DNA of 64,000 bases from Syntrophaceae bacterium UBA6109 (GCA_002428445.1 DIWJ01000057.1:18358-82357); one strand, 5' to 3'; shown: positions 35,172 to 44,779, counted from the first letter of the stretch. Notes: a model not told the origin generated them from the letters alone. A program made the numbers and translations.

Positions 35172-35280
35172 CATCAAAGGGGAGTAGCCGCATAGTGGAT
35201 ATCGTCAATACGGCGTGATGCCCGGTACCACTGGTCACATCGACGAAACCGACAGGCGAGACCTTTATCGGGGGTGCCCC
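35172..35280 (+). ncRNA. yybP-ykoY family manganese riboswitch aptamer
   Basis: The conserved 5' element AAAGGGGAGTAGC starts at 35176. The conserved 3' element CGACAGGCGAGACCTTTA ends at 35277. AAAGG (35176-35180) can pair with CCTTT (35272-35276) as helix P1. This family senses Mn2+ and controls Mn2+ exporters. The gene that follows encodes a P-type cation ATPase, as expected. Confidence 0.8.
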
Positions 35281-35301
35281 CTCGGTGAAGGTCTTTTTTT
35301 A
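35269..35301 (+). terminator. regulated intrinsic terminator of the Mn2+ riboswitch
   Basis: AGACCTT at 35269-35275 pairs with AAGGTCT at 35288-35294, extended by GGGGG/CCCCC, and is followed by seven T. It shares the CCTT bases with aptamer helix P1, so the two folds exclude each other. Ligand binding should prevent termination (an ON switch). Confidence 0.8.
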
Positions 35302-35342
35302 TCCGGGGGGAACCTCACCAACTTTCGTTCAAGGAGCGTCCC

Positions 35343-38159
35343 ATGGTCGACAAGGAGTGCCACGGAAAACCGATTGACGATCTCGTCTGCGAGTTTCAAA
35401 CGCACCTCGAAAAGGGCCTGAGCCCGGAGGAAGCTCAGGACCGCCTCCAGAAGTACGGCGCCAACGAACTTTCGGAACGGCCGCGTCCGGGGTTTTTCGC
35501 GCTCCTCCTGTCCCAGTTCAACAATTTTCTCGTCATCATCCTGATCGTCGCCGCCGTGGTTTCTCTCCTGCTCGGCGAGTACATCGACTCCATCGCCATC
35601 ATGGTCATCGTCGCCTTGAATTCCGTGGTGGGAGTGGTGCAGGAATCAAAAGCGGAAAAGGCCATTGCCGCCCTGAAGAAGATGGCCGCCCCCAATACGC
35701 AGGTCATCCGCGGCGGGCACCAGATCACGATTCCGGCCCGCGAACTCGTTGCCGGAGATATCGTCCTTCTCGAGGCCGGGAACTACGTTCCCGCCGATAT
35801 GCGCCTCGTAGAGACCGTCAATCTCAAGGTCGAGGAGGCCTCGCTGACGGGCGAATCGGTGCCGGTCGAAAAGAACGCGGCGGTCATTCTGGATAAGGAT
35901 ATCCCCCTGGGCGACCGGAAAAACACCGCCTTCATGAGCACCCTCATCACCTATGGGCGCGGCAGGGGACTCGTGACGGGCACGGGCATGCACACGCAGA
36001 TCGGCCTCATCGCGGAGATGCTCCAGTCCTACGAGGACGAGGACACCCCTCTCCAGCAGAAACTGGCCCATCTCGGGAAGATTCTCGGGACGATCTGCCT
36101 CGCCATCTGCGGCATCGTCTTCCTTTACGGTCTTTTCCGCGATACGCACATGTCGGTCATCCTCGATTCCGGTTTCATGGACTATCTCTCGGGCGAGAAG
36201 AAAGACATCGTCAATCTCTTCATGGTCGCCGTCAGTCTCGCCATTGCCGCGGTTCCCGAGGGGCTCCCGGCGATCGTGACCATCTGCCTTGCCCTGGGCA
36301 TGCAGCAGATGATCCGGCGCAACGCCCTGATCCGCAAGCTTCCCGCCGTAGAGACGCTGGGGTGCACCACGGTGATCTGCTCCGACAAGACGGGGACCCT
36401 GACGCAGAACAAGATGACCGTTGTGCAGGGCTGGGCCGGAGGAAAGAGGTTCCGCGTGACGGGCGAAGGATACGCGCCGGAAGGTCGGTTCTTTCTGAAG
36501 GACGACCCCTTCAATCCCGCCGCGGATCCGGACGTCGCTTTGCTCCTGCAGGGCGGACTGCTCTGCAACGACGCCAGCATCGAAGAAAAGACGGCGGAAG
36601 GGGGCGACCGCTCCTGGCGGATTATCGGCGACCCGACCGAAGGCGCCATGATCGTCGCAGCCGCCAAGGCCGGCCTGTGGCGCAAGGACGTAGAGAAGGC
36701 CTTCCCGAGAGTCATGGAGGTCCCCTTTGATTCGGACAGAAAGCGGATGATCACGATCCACCGGCCCGAAGGCGACGCCGCCCGAACGTCTCCCGCGGGC
36801 TTCCGGTATCCGCCCGTCATCGCCTTCGTCAAGGGAGCGCCGGACGTCGTCCTGGAGCTGTGCGGTTCCATCCTGCAGAACGGGACACCGGCCCCGCTGA
36901 CCGACGAACTGCGCAAGGAGGTCCTCGCTCAGAACCATGACCTCGCCGCGGGCGCGCTGCGCGTATTGGGCGCGGCCTACCGCCCCCTGAAGGAAGTCCC
37001 CGCCGCGGCCGACCCGGCGGAGATCGAAAAGGATCTCGTCTTCGTCGGCCTCATGGGCATGATCGACCCGCCGCGGCCGGAGGTGATCGGGGCTATAGAG
37101 CTGGCCAAAGGCGCCGGTTTGCGGAGCGTCATGGTGACCGGCGATTACCGCGACACCGCCGAAGCCATCGCCAGGCAGATCGGGCTCCTGACGCCCGGCG
37201 GCCTCGTCCTCACCGGGGCCGAGCTGGACAAGCTGAGCGACCGGGAACTGGCCGAGAAAGCCGACGCGATCCAGGTGTGCTGCCGCGTTTCTCCGGCACA
37301 CAAGACGAAGATCGTCGATGCCCTCAAGGCGCGCGACCATGTCGTCGCGATGACAGGCGACGGCGTGAACGACGCCCCCGCCCTGAAGCGGGCGAACATC
37401 GGCATCGCCATGGGGATCACCGGGACGGATGTTTCCAAGGAATCGGCGGACATGGTCCTCACGGACGACAACTTCGCCAGCATCGTCTCGGCCATTGAGC
37501 AGGGCCGGATCATCTATTCCAATATCCGGAAATTCGTGTACTTCCTCCTGGCCTGCAATGTCGGCGAGATCCTGATCGTCTTCGGCGCCATGCTGGCCGG
37601 GCTCCCCATTCCCCTGAAACCGATCCACCTGCTGTGGCTGAACCTGGTCTCCGACGGCGCCCCCGCCCTCGCCCTGGGGATGGAGAAGGGCGAACCGGAC
37701 ATCATGAAGCAGCCGCCCCGGCCGCCGAAGGAGCCGGTCATCACCTCCGACATGGCGATCGGCATTTCCGTCGTCGCCGTCACGGACATGATCGCCGTCC
37801 TTCTGGTCTTCTATCTGGCAGCGCAGCGCTACCCGGGCCACCTCGAGATCGCGCAGACCATCGCCTTCGTGACGTTGTGCACGTCGGAGCTGCTGAGGGC
37901 CTTCACCGCCCGGTCCGAACACCACAGCGTCTTCTCCCTGGGCGTCTTCTCCAACCGCTGGATGGTCTGGGCCACATCCGCTTCCATGCTGCTGATCCTG
38001 CTGGTGGTCTACGTGCCGTTCCTCCAGCCCTTCTTCGACACCGTGCCGCTGACGCCGGGCGACTGGCTCTTCATGGCGCCGTTCTTCTTCGCCTCGCCGA
38101 TCGCCATGGAGCTGGTGAAAATCTACCTCCGGATGAGAAAAGCAAAGACCGCGGCGTAG
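35343..38159 (+). CDS. P-type cation ATPase (Ca2+/Mn2+ type, P2A-like)
   Basis: The 938-residue pump has Cation_ATPase_N, TGES (actuator), the TM4 motif PEGLPA, phosphorylation site CSDKTGTLTQNK, MTGDGVNDAP hinge, and C-terminal Cation_ATPase_C helices with NLVSDGAPALALG. This is the SERCA-like P2A class, which exports Ca2+ and/or Mn2+. Control by a yybP-ykoY riboswitch favours Mn2+ efflux as a physiological role. The length fits the family. The gene is monocistronic, with a GC-rich hairpin downstream. Confidence 0.92.
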   Translation: MVDKECHGKPIDDLVCEFQTHLEKGLSPEEAQDRLQKYGANELSERPRPGFFALLLSQFNNFLVIILIVAAVVSLLLGEYIDSIAIMVIVALNSVVGVVQESKAEKAIAALKKMAAPNTQVIRGGHQITIPARELVAGDIVLLEAGNYVPADMRLVETVNLKVEEASLTGESVPVEKNAAVILDKDIPLGDRKNTAFMSTLITYGRGRGLVTGTGMHTQIGLIAEMLQSYEDEDTPLQQKLAHLGKILGTICLAICGIVFLYGLFRDTHMSVILDSGFMDYLSGEKKDIVNLFMVAVSLAIAAVPEGLPAIVTICLALGMQQMIRRNALIRKLPAVETLGCTTVICSDKTGTLTQNKMTVVQGWAGGKRFRVTGEGYAPEGRFFLKDDPFNPAADPDVALLLQGGLLCNDASIEEKTAEGGDRSWRIIGDPTEGAMIVAAAKAGLWRKDVEKAFPRVMEVPFDSDRKRMITIHRPEGDAARTSPAGFRYPPVIAFVKGAPDVVLELCGSILQNGTPAPLTDELRKEVLAQNHDLAAGALRVLGAAYRPLKEVPAAADPAEIEKDLVFVGLMGMIDPPRPEVIGAIELAKGAGLRSVMVTGDYRDTAEAIARQIGLLTPGGLVLTGAELDKLSDRELAEKADAIQVCCRVSPAHKTKIVDALKARDHVVAMTGDGVNDAPALKRANIGIAMGITGTDVSKESADMVLTDDNFASIVSAIEQGRIIYSNIRKFVYFLLACNVGEILIVFGAMLAGLPIPLKPIHLLWLNLVSDGAPALALGMEKGEPDIMKQPPRPPKEPVITSDMAIGISVVAVTDMIAVLLVFYLAAQRYPGHLEIAQTIAFVTLCTSELLRAFTARSEHHSVFSLGVFSNRWMVWATSASMLLILLVVYVPFLQPFFDTVPLTPGDWLFMAPFFFASPIAMELVKIYLRMRKAKTAA

Positions 38160-38192
38160 ATCCCTCTCTTTCGCGGCGGCTTTCCCGATTGC

Positions 38193-38231
38193 GGCAGCCC
38201 CGAGCCGAATCCTTCTCGGCCCGGGGCTGCC
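38193..38231. terminator. GC-rich hairpin, possible terminator after the P-type ATPase
   Basis: GGCAGCCCC pairs with GGGGCTGCC (38193-38201 with 38223-38231), with further inner pairing (GCCGA/CTCGGC). It has no T-run on either side, so its termination strength is doubtful. Confidence 0.45.
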
Positions 38232-38404
38232 CTATCCCGAGTTCCGCCGCCCCGGACTCCCCGCCCCCGGACCGTCATCGGCACGATACAGTTGTTCCTG
38301 TTCGTCTCGATCGAACCGGAACCCCTGACGGCAAATCCCTTTTGATATTTCAGGGACATCCGCTTCGACCGTCGATTCCCTGCGGCTGAAGGCGGCGCGC
38401 AGGC

Positions 38405-38446
38405 AATAAAAAACGGGGCGCCCCGCCATCCTGAGGGCAACCCCGT
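38405..38446 (-). terminator. Rho-independent terminator of the OmpA-family gene
   Basis: Read leftward, ACGGGGTTGCC pairs with GGCGCCCCGT, followed by TTTTTTATT. It is 49 bp after the OmpA-gene stop. Confidence 0.7.
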
Positions 38447-38494
38447 ATTTTCATGCCTGCTCCGAAGAAACCGTCCCGGTCTTCGCTGCGGGCG

Positions 38495-39655
38495 TTAGCG
38501 GCCCGTCGGTACGATGATTTCCACCCTGCGGTTCAGTGCGCGGCCGGCCTCCGTGGCGTTGGAGGCGACCGGATCGGCCGGTCCCAAGCCCTCTGCCGTC
38601 ACGTTGGCGGACGGGATATTCTGATGGAGAACAAGGTACTCCTTGACCTCCGTGGCCCGCTTCTCGGAAAGGGTCTGGTTCGCGGCCGCCTTGCCGACGC
38701 TGTCCGTGAAGCCGCGGACGGTGACGTTTTTCCCGGAGGCATATTTCTTCAGGAATGCCCCCACCTGGTCGAGAACGGCCTTGCCCCCCGAAGAAACCTC
38801 GTTCTTCGGCGTGAGGACGTTGATGGCCAGAACGGTGATGACAATCTCCCTCTCCGTCGACTTGACGCCCGCATGGGGAATCTTCGCGGCGTCGGCCCTC
38901 ATCGCGTTTTCCATCTCCAGGGCCGCCATTTTCTTCTGCATTTCGTCCATCTTCTGCTTGTCGGCGGCAGCCTGCGCTTCCCGGGCCTTCGCTTCCGCTG
39001 CTTCCCTTTGCTTCTGCAGCGCCAGGCGCTCCGCCTCGAGCTTCGCCCCGGCCATCTCCTTCTGCTTGAGAACATCGAGTTCCGCCGTCTTCTTCTGCGC
39101 CTCCTCGAGCTCCTTCTTCTTCTGGGCCTCCATCGCCGCCGCCTTCCGCTTGGATTCCTCCAGCGCCTTGCGTTCGGCATCCGCCTTCGCCTTGACCGCG
39201 TTCGCCGCTTCGGCCTCGGCCTGCTTCTTTTTCATGACCTCCAGGGAAGTCTGAAAGTCGGCAAGATCCTTGCGCGCATCCTTGAGTTCCGCGGACGCAA
39301 CGACTTTCCGGGACTTCGCCTCCGCGACCTGGGCCTTCACCTTCGCCATGGAGGCCAGGTACATGATCTCCCGGACAGCCGCTTCGTTGGACTTCACCAA
39401 TTTCACCGTGCGGGACAGGAAGGATTGGGACTCCGCCTGCTGCTTTTCCGCCTGGGCCAGCCAGGACTTCGCCTGCGCGAGGTCGTCCGGGGCGTTCTTA
39501 TCCGCCCCGGCCATCCGCGCCTGCTCGATAGCAGCCTTGGCTTCCTCGAACGCCACCGGAACCGGTTCCGCACCGAAGGCGGCAGAGGGGAACAGGAGAA
39601 GACCGAACAATCCCGCAACGGCAATACCCTGGATGATTTTTCTTGCGTGCTTCAT
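38495..39655 (-). CDS. OmpA-family protein with long N-terminal coiled coil
   Basis: The 386-residue protein has a signal peptide (MKHARKIIQGIAVAGLFGLLLFPSAAFG), a DUF4398-like helical region, and a long Ala/Lys/Glu coiled coil (about residues 60-255). It ends with a C-terminal OmpA peptidoglycan-binding domain (VTVRGFTDSVGKAAANQTLSEKRATEVKEYL ... ALNRRVEIIV). It should bridge the outer membrane or periplasm to peptidoglycan. It is downstream of a related DUF4398 gene (16 bp apart). The downstream terminator ends the two-gene operon. Confidence 0.85.
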   Translation of the reverse strand: MKHARKIIQGIAVAGLFGLLLFPSAAFGAEPVPVAFEEAKAAIEQARMAGADKNAPDDLAQAKSWLAQAEKQQAESQSFLSRTVKLVKSNEAAVREIMYLASMAKVKAQVAEAKSRKVVASAELKDARKDLADFQTSLEVMKKKQAEAEAANAVKAKADAERKALEESKRKAAAMEAQKKKELEEAQKKTAELDVLKQKEMAGAKLEAERLALQKQREAAEAKAREAQAAADKQKMDEMQKKMAALEMENAMRADAAKIPHAGVKSTEREIVITVLAINVLTPKNEVSSGGKAVLDQVGAFLKKYASGKNVTVRGFTDSVGKAAANQTLSEKRATEVKEYLVLHQNIPSANVTAEGLGPADPVASNATEAGRALNRRVEIIVPTGR

Positions 39656-39671
39656 GCTTGTTCCCCCTTCC

Positions 39672-40067
39672 CTACTGGCCTTTTTTCAGTTGCTCGATCT
39701 CGGCCTTGACTTTTTTGAGGTCATCGTTCGTCGCCGCCAGGTTCTCCTGATCAATCTTCAGCTCCGCGACCGCCTTGGCCAGCTCCGCATAGGCCCTCGC
39801 CAGGCGGGACGCCTGCGCAAACTGAGCGCCGTCTTTCAGCGGGCGGACGCTCTCCGCGGCATTGAGAAGTTCCTGCGCCTTGGCCATATTCTCGGCGGAA
39901 TACTTGTCGCCCTGGACTTTCTGCGCCGTTGCCAGCGCCGCCTTGGCGTCCAGAAACTCCTGCTCCAGAGCGGGAGTAATTTCCTGCCCGCGAAGCGGCC
40001 CTGCGATGCAGAGGCTCAGGAGAACCCCGCAGACAAACACAAGGAACAGCGATTTTTTCCCTGTCAT
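39672..40067 (-). CDS. DUF4398-type exported helical protein
   Basis: The 131-residue protein has a signal peptide (MTGKKSLFLVFVCGVLLSLCIAG) and a purely helical mature part with YSAENMAKAQELLNAAE and a C-terminal coiled coil ending EIEQLKKG. The same ~60-residue helical unit occurs at the N-terminus of the OmpA-family protein just downstream. GAAGGAGG precedes the chosen ATG at 40067. It is probably periplasmic and may pair with the OmpA protein through coiled-coil contacts. Confidence 0.7.
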   Translation of the reverse strand: MTGKKSLFLVFVCGVLLSLCIAGPLRGQEITPALEQEFLDAKAALATAQKVQGDKYSAENMAKAQELLNAAESVRPLKDGAQFAQASRLARAYAELAKAVAELKIDQENLAATNDDLKKVKAEIEQLKKGQ

Positions 40068-40375
40068 GACGACCTCCTTCCAGGATGGCGGTTCGAGAAG
40101 ATCCTTCTCAATTTTGCCGCGGATTATAGCGGGACGGGGCAAAGGAAGCAAAGAAAAAAATACGCTTCTTCACTCCCCTTTGTACATCGACTCGATCCGT
40201 TTTCCGATGAAAAAAGGCGGACGATTCGTGCAATGCAGAGCCCCGCACCGCCAGCCGCTCCGAAAATATCGTCAGCCTCGGGGACACCGCTCTTCCCGGA
40301 AGTTTTCCTTACCAACGTGGTTTTTTCTCTTACCATGTATTTTATGCAAACTGTTGAGATTCTTCTATTTTCGTC
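40068..40375. other. intergenic region, no gene seen
   Basis: This 308 bp divergent spacer holds the unseen promoter of the DUF4398-ompA operon. No conserved RNA, repeat or gene was recognised. It is more AT-rich than the neighbouring genes. Confidence 0.4.
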
Positions 40376-40405
40376 TTGACAAAAGGCCGCAAATCCGATT
40401 ATACA
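40376..40405 (+). promoter_or_regulatory. promoter of the glcD-glcF operon
   Basis: TTGACA at 40376-40381 and TATACA at 40400-40405 are separated by 18 bp. The leader to the glcD start is about 97 bases. Confidence 0.65.
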
Positions 40406-40508
40406 GCGGCGGTTTTTCTCGTATGCCGTGATAAGGACGGCCGCGCTGCCGCGACCGGAGGAGGACCTCGGCAGCAGTCTTCATCGCACTTGAAAAGGGG
40501 GGTGCCGT

Positions 40509-41942
40509 ATGATCGGCAGGGCAAAGATCGACCATCTCGCCGGCAGGCTCGGCCGGGAAAACATCTACACGGAAAAGGAGGACCTCCTGGTACTGGGATA
40601 CGATTCCACCCCGGAAATGCACTATATTCCGGATGTCGTCGTCTATCCGAAGTCGCAGGAGGACCTCGTCTTCGCCGTCGACTTCTGCCGTCAGGAGGGG
40701 CTCCCCATCGTTCCCCGAGGGTCCGGCACCGGACTTTCCGGCGGCAGCGCCCCCGTGCAGGGCGGCATGGTCGTCTGCATGACCCGGATGAACCGCATCC
40801 TGGAGATCGACGAGGAAAACCTTGCCGCGACGGTCGAAGCGGGCGTCATCACCCTCGACCTCTTCAATGCCGTCGCCGCGAAAGGCCTGTTCTATCCCCC
40901 CGATCCCGGTTCCCAGACCATCTCCACGCTCGGCGGTAACGTGGCGGAAAATGCCGGCGGCCTGCGCGGCCTCAAGTACGGCGTGACCCGCAACTACGTC
41001 ATGGGGATCTCCGGCGTCCTCGCCGACGGCACCGCGATCACGGCCGGCAACAAATGCGTGAAGGACGTCGCCGGCTACTCCCTGCGCGACATCTTCGTCG
41101 GCAGCGAAGGCACGCTCGGCATCATGGCGCAGGTGACCGTGCGCCTCATCAATCCCCCCAGGGCCAAGCGCACATTCCTCGCCCACTTTCAGGATATCCG
41201 CACTGCCGGCGAAGCGGTATCCAGAATCATCGCCTCACGGATCATCCCCTCGACGCTGGAGATCATGGACCGGACGACCATCAACTGCGTGGAGGATTAC
41301 AAAGCGATCGGCCTGCCGCGCAACATGGCGGCGCTCCTGCTCATCGAGGTCGACGGCCATCCGGCCACGGTCGCCGAAGAGGCGGACGGAGTACGGAAGG
41401 TCCTGGAATCGATCCGGGCCGACGCGATCTACGAAGCCAAGGATACCGCCGAGGCGGACAGGCTCGCCGCGGCGAGGCGGACCGCTCTTTCCGCCGTCGC
41501 CCGCGTCTCGCCCACGACGATCCTCGAGGATGCAACCGTTCCGAGAAGCTGCCTTTCGGAAACCTTCGCGGAGATCGAACGGCTGAAGGCGAAATACAAC
41601 GTCAAGGTCGCCACGTTCGGCCACGCCGGCGACGGGAATCTTCACCCCACGGCCGTCACCGATGAGCGGAATAAAGACGAGCTCCAGCGCGTTCACGCCT
41701 TCTTTTCGGAATTGTACGAGAAGGTCCTGGCTCTCGGCGGAACCGTCTCCGGCGAACACGGTATCGGGCTGGCGAAGAGAGACTACCTCCAGCGGCAGAT
41801 CGGCCCCGGCGGCGTCGGCGTCATGCGGCGCATCAAGGCGGCCTTCGATCCGGCGGGCATCATGAACCCCGGCAAGATGTTCCTTGACGAGACGAGTTGC
41901 GCCTGCTCCCCGAACGCGGGAAGAGGAGGATCGCATGCCTGA
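40509..41942 (+). CDS. glcD: FAD-linked oxidase, glycolate/D-lactate dehydrogenase GlcD-like
   Basis: The 477-residue flavoprotein has the PCMH/FAD-binding fold (VPRGSGTGLSGGSAP near residue 68; GGNVAENAGGLRGLKYGVTRNYV). It has the FAD-oxidase C-terminal domain with FGHAGDGNLHP and SGEHGIGLAKR. It oxidises a 2-hydroxy acid, and electrons pass to the Fe-S protein encoded next (overlap of 8 bases). Glycolate, D-lactate or another 2-hydroxyacid are possible; the sequence does not decide. GGGG-rich bases precede the ATG. Confidence 0.88.
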   Translation: MIGRAKIDHLAGRLGRENIYTEKEDLLVLGYDSTPEMHYIPDVVVYPKSQEDLVFAVDFCRQEGLPIVPRGSGTGLSGGSAPVQGGMVVCMTRMNRILEIDEENLAATVEAGVITLDLFNAVAAKGLFYPPDPGSQTISTLGGNVAENAGGLRGLKYGVTRNYVMGISGVLADGTAITAGNKCVKDVAGYSLRDIFVGSEGTLGIMAQVTVRLINPPRAKRTFLAHFQDIRTAGEAVSRIIASRIIPSTLEIMDRTTINCVEDYKAIGLPRNMAALLLIEVDGHPATVAEEADGVRKVLESIRADAIYEAKDTAEADRLAAARRTALSAVARVSPTTILEDATVPRSCLSETFAEIERLKAKYNVKVATFGHAGDGNLHPTAVTDERNKDELQRVHAFFSELYEKVLALGGTVSGEHGIGLAKRDYLQRQIGPGGVGVMRRIKAAFDPAGIMNPGKMFLDETSCACSPNAGRGGSHA

Positions 41943-43238
41943 AACCGCCGCGCTGGGAAACTTCGCCCCCGAAGACGCCCCTTCCTATGAGTCCATCCTG
42001 CAATGCATGCGCTGCGGCTTCTGCCTGGCCGTCTGTCCGACCTATGCCCTTACGAATCGCGAGCGCTCCAGCCCCCGCGGACGGGCCGCGCTGGCCCGCG
42101 CCATCGCGGAGGGGAAACTCGAATTTTCGAAGGCCGTCGGGGGGAAGAGGCCTTCTTCTGTCTCGACTGCCGCGCCTGCTCCACCGCCTGCCCCTCCGGC
42201 GTGAAGGTCGGACCGATCATGGAATTCTGCCGCAGCCAGTCCCATGTCTTCCATCCGCTGCGCCCCGCCGCCGGGATGCTACGCACCTTTATCCTCAGGA
42301 AGATGCTTCCCTCGCCGGAGCTCATGGAAACCTCGATGCTGCCGATGCGCCTCTACCAGCGACTCGGCCTCCAGTGGGCCATGCGCAACCTGGGCGTCAA
42401 CCGCCTCCTGCCGGACGTCCTCGCCAAGATGGAAGGCATCCTCCCTTCTCTGGAGCGGCCCCTGCGGCAGGTCCTTCCCAGGCGGATCCCGGCCCGCGGG
42501 GCAAAGCGGGGGCGGGTGGGATTCTTTCTGGGCTGCGCGATGAGCCTGACCTTCCCCGAGGTCTCCCGCCAGACGGCCCGCGTCCTTGCGCAGCAGGGGT
42601 TCGACGTCCTGACACCGAAGGAAGTCAAGTGCTGCGGCGCCCCGCACCTCGCCGAGGGGGACCGCACGACCGCCCGGGAACTGGCCAGGATCAACCTCGA
42701 TCTCTTTTCGAAGCTCGACGTCGACTACATCGTCACGGACTGCGCCGGCTGCGGCTGCGCGCTGAAGGAATACGAGGAGGTCCTCGACGGCCGGATCGAG
42801 CACGGACGTCTGGCCGGGTTCCGTGCAAAGGTGCGCGACGTCTCGGAGCTCCTGGCGGAGGCCGGCCTCCGGACGGAGGGTTTCAAGCCGTTCCCCTCCT
42901 CCGTCACCTACCATGAACCCTGCCACCTCGCCCACGGCCAGGGCATTTCCGCCCAGCCGCGTCAACTGATCCGGCAGATCCCGGAAATCGATTACCGGGA
43001 GATGAAGGAGGCGAACTGGTGCTGCGGCATGGCGGGATCCTTCGCCCTGAAGGAACTGGAGGCGAGCCGGAAGATCCTCGACCGCAAGCTCGCCAACGTC
43101 CGCGCGACCGGAGCGGATATCCTCGTTACGGCCAACCCCGGCTGCCACCTGCAGCTGGCCTGGGGCGTCCGGCAGACGCAGATGAAGCAGCCCGTGCTGC
43201 ACATCATGGAACTTCTGGGCAAGGTTATCCCCGGGTGA
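41935..43238 (+). CDS. glcF: GlcF-like (Fe-S) oxidoreductase, reading frame broken at a G6 run
   Basis: The protein should have two 4Fe-4S motifs and two CCG domains. The first motif (CMRCGFCLAVCP) is in the frame that starts at ATG 41935. The second (CLDCRACSTACP) and the rest (CCGAPHLAEGD, CCGMAGSF) are in another frame. The break falls at GGGGGG, 42139-42144: one more G, or a -1 slip on the run, joins the frames as AVGGEEAFFCLDC. With the join the product is about 434 residues, normal for GlcF. Everything else is intact, so a sequencing error, phase variation or programmed slippage are more likely than decay. It accepts electrons from GlcD. Confidence 0.75.
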
Positions 43239-43394
43239 AAACGGCGGTAAACAGAAAAACCGGAATCTTCGACACCGGCGCGATCTGCAGCCGCAAATCC
43301 GCCCTTGGTAAAACTTGAACGATTGCCGATGGATACCGGCCCGGAAATCTTTCTAACCCAAAGAAACTCCGTTGAATTTTCAAATATATTCCTC

Positions 43395-43423
43395 TTGACA
43401 AAGCCCTCTGTTCCCTCTATAGA
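43395..43423 (+). promoter_or_regulatory. sigma-70 promoter of the MFS carrier gene
   Basis: TTGACA at 43395-43400 and TATAGA at 43418-43423 are spaced by 17 bp. This is among the best promoter matches in the window. The leader is about 80 bases and ends with AAAGGAGAG before the start codon. Confidence 0.75.
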
Positions 43424-43509
43424 CGCGCATTCAGGAGATATTCGTTCTCAAGCGGTTTGTCAGTCAAGGCATCCTGTCATTTATCAAACAAAAAGGAGAG
43501 GGCATACGT

Positions 43510-44751
43510 ATGAGCAATGGAAATGAGAATCTCGAAAGCAAGCGTTGGTTGATCGCCATTGCGGCAATCGTCCTGCAGCTGTGCCTCGGCACGGTCTACG
43601 CGTGGTCGGTCTTCAAGAACCCCCTGATGACGGCCCACGGCTGGAGCCAGATGCAGGTCCAGATGACCTTCATGATCCTGATCGGCATGATCGGCATCTC
43701 CGCCGCCTTCGGCGGAGGGCTCGTGGACAAGAAGGGTCCGAAATTCGTCGCCACCATCGGCGGAATCCTCTTCGGCGTCGGCACGATCCTGGCGGGCGTC
43801 GCGGACGCGACGGGCAGCCTCTTCATCATGTACGTCGGTTATGGACTCATCGGCGGCCTCGGCAACGGCTTCGGCTACGTTACACCCATCGCCACCCTGA
43901 TCCGCTGGTTCCCGGACAAGCGCGGTCTCGTGACCGGGCTCGCCGTCATGGGCTTCGGTTTCGGCGCCTTCTTCATCGGCAAGATCGTCCCCGCCATGAT
44001 CGTCAAAATGGGCGTGGCCAATTCCTTCTATATCCTGGGCGTGATCTACCTGGTCCTGTGCACCCTTTCCGCCCTCGTCTTCAAGAATCCCCCGAAGGGC
44101 TGGCTCCCTGCCGGCTTCACGCCGTCCAAGACGACGACCTCGGCGGCCGATTCCTTCACCTTCGATGAAGCCAAGAGGACACCCCAGTGGTGGATGCTCT
44201 GGGCCATGCTTTGCCTGAACGTTTCGGCGGGTCTGGGTCTCCTTTCGCAGCTTTCCCCGATGGCACAGGATGTTCTCAAGAAGACGATGACGGACGTCAA
44301 GGAGCTGGCCATCGCCGGCGGGACGATCCTCGCCATCGCCTCGATCTTCAACGGTCTCGGGCGCCTCTTCTGGGCGTCGCTGTCCGACAAGATGGGCCGG
44401 AAGAACGTCTTCATCACCATGTTCATCAGCCAGGCGATCCTCTATATCCTGCTGCCCCAGATCGGCAACACGGTGATCTTCACGGTCATCGCCTGCTACC
44501 TTCTGGCCTGCTACGGCGGCGGATTCGCGACGATGCCGGCCTTCGCGGCGGATTCCTTCGGCCCCGCCTACATCGGCCGGGTCTACGGCGTCATGCTGAC
44601 GGCCTGGGGCGTCGCCGGTGTTCTCGGTCCCCTGGTCTTCGCCCAGTTGACAAAAACGACCGCCCTCTACACGGCGGCCGGCCTGCTGATCGTGGGTTTC
44701 CTCTTCGCGGTCATGTACAAGCGGCCGGAGCGCAAGGCAAAAGCCGCCTGA
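43510..44751 (+). CDS. OFA-family MFS transporter (oxalate/formate antiporter-like)
   Basis: The 413-residue carrier has twelve predicted helices. The OFA signature LQLCLGTVYAWSVFKNPLM is at the N-terminus, and YGLIGGLGNGFGYVTPIATLIRWFPDKRGLVTGLAVMGFG near residue 115 is the conserved loop of this family. Members exchange small carboxylates such as oxalate/formate, or import lactate or similar acids; the substrate here is unknown. A strong promoter and a strong terminator delimit it as a single-gene unit next to glcDF, which suggests a 2-hydroxy-acid or carboxylate substrate. Confidence 0.88.
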   Translation: MSNGNENLESKRWLIAIAAIVLQLCLGTVYAWSVFKNPLMTAHGWSQMQVQMTFMILIGMIGISAAFGGGLVDKKGPKFVATIGGILFGVGTILAGVADATGSLFIMYVGYGLIGGLGNGFGYVTPIATLIRWFPDKRGLVTGLAVMGFGFGAFFIGKIVPAMIVKMGVANSFYILGVIYLVLCTLSALVFKNPPKGWLPAGFTPSKTTTSAADSFTFDEAKRTPQWWMLWAMLCLNVSAGLGLLSQLSPMAQDVLKKTMTDVKELAIAGGTILAIASIFNGLGRLFWASLSDKMGRKNVFITMFISQAILYILLPQIGNTVIFTVIACYLLACYGGGFATMPAFAADSFGPAYIGRVYGVMLTAWGVAGVLGPLVFAQLTKTTALYTAAGLLIVGFLFAVMYKRPERKAKAA

Positions 44752-44779
44752 TCTTCGGCGGCTGGAATGCGTAAGGACG

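Noticed and set aside
35646..37925. 759-codon open frame on the minus strand
   Set aside because: Antisense shadow of the P-type ATPase, with a His/Asp/Arg-rich composition and no recognisable motif.
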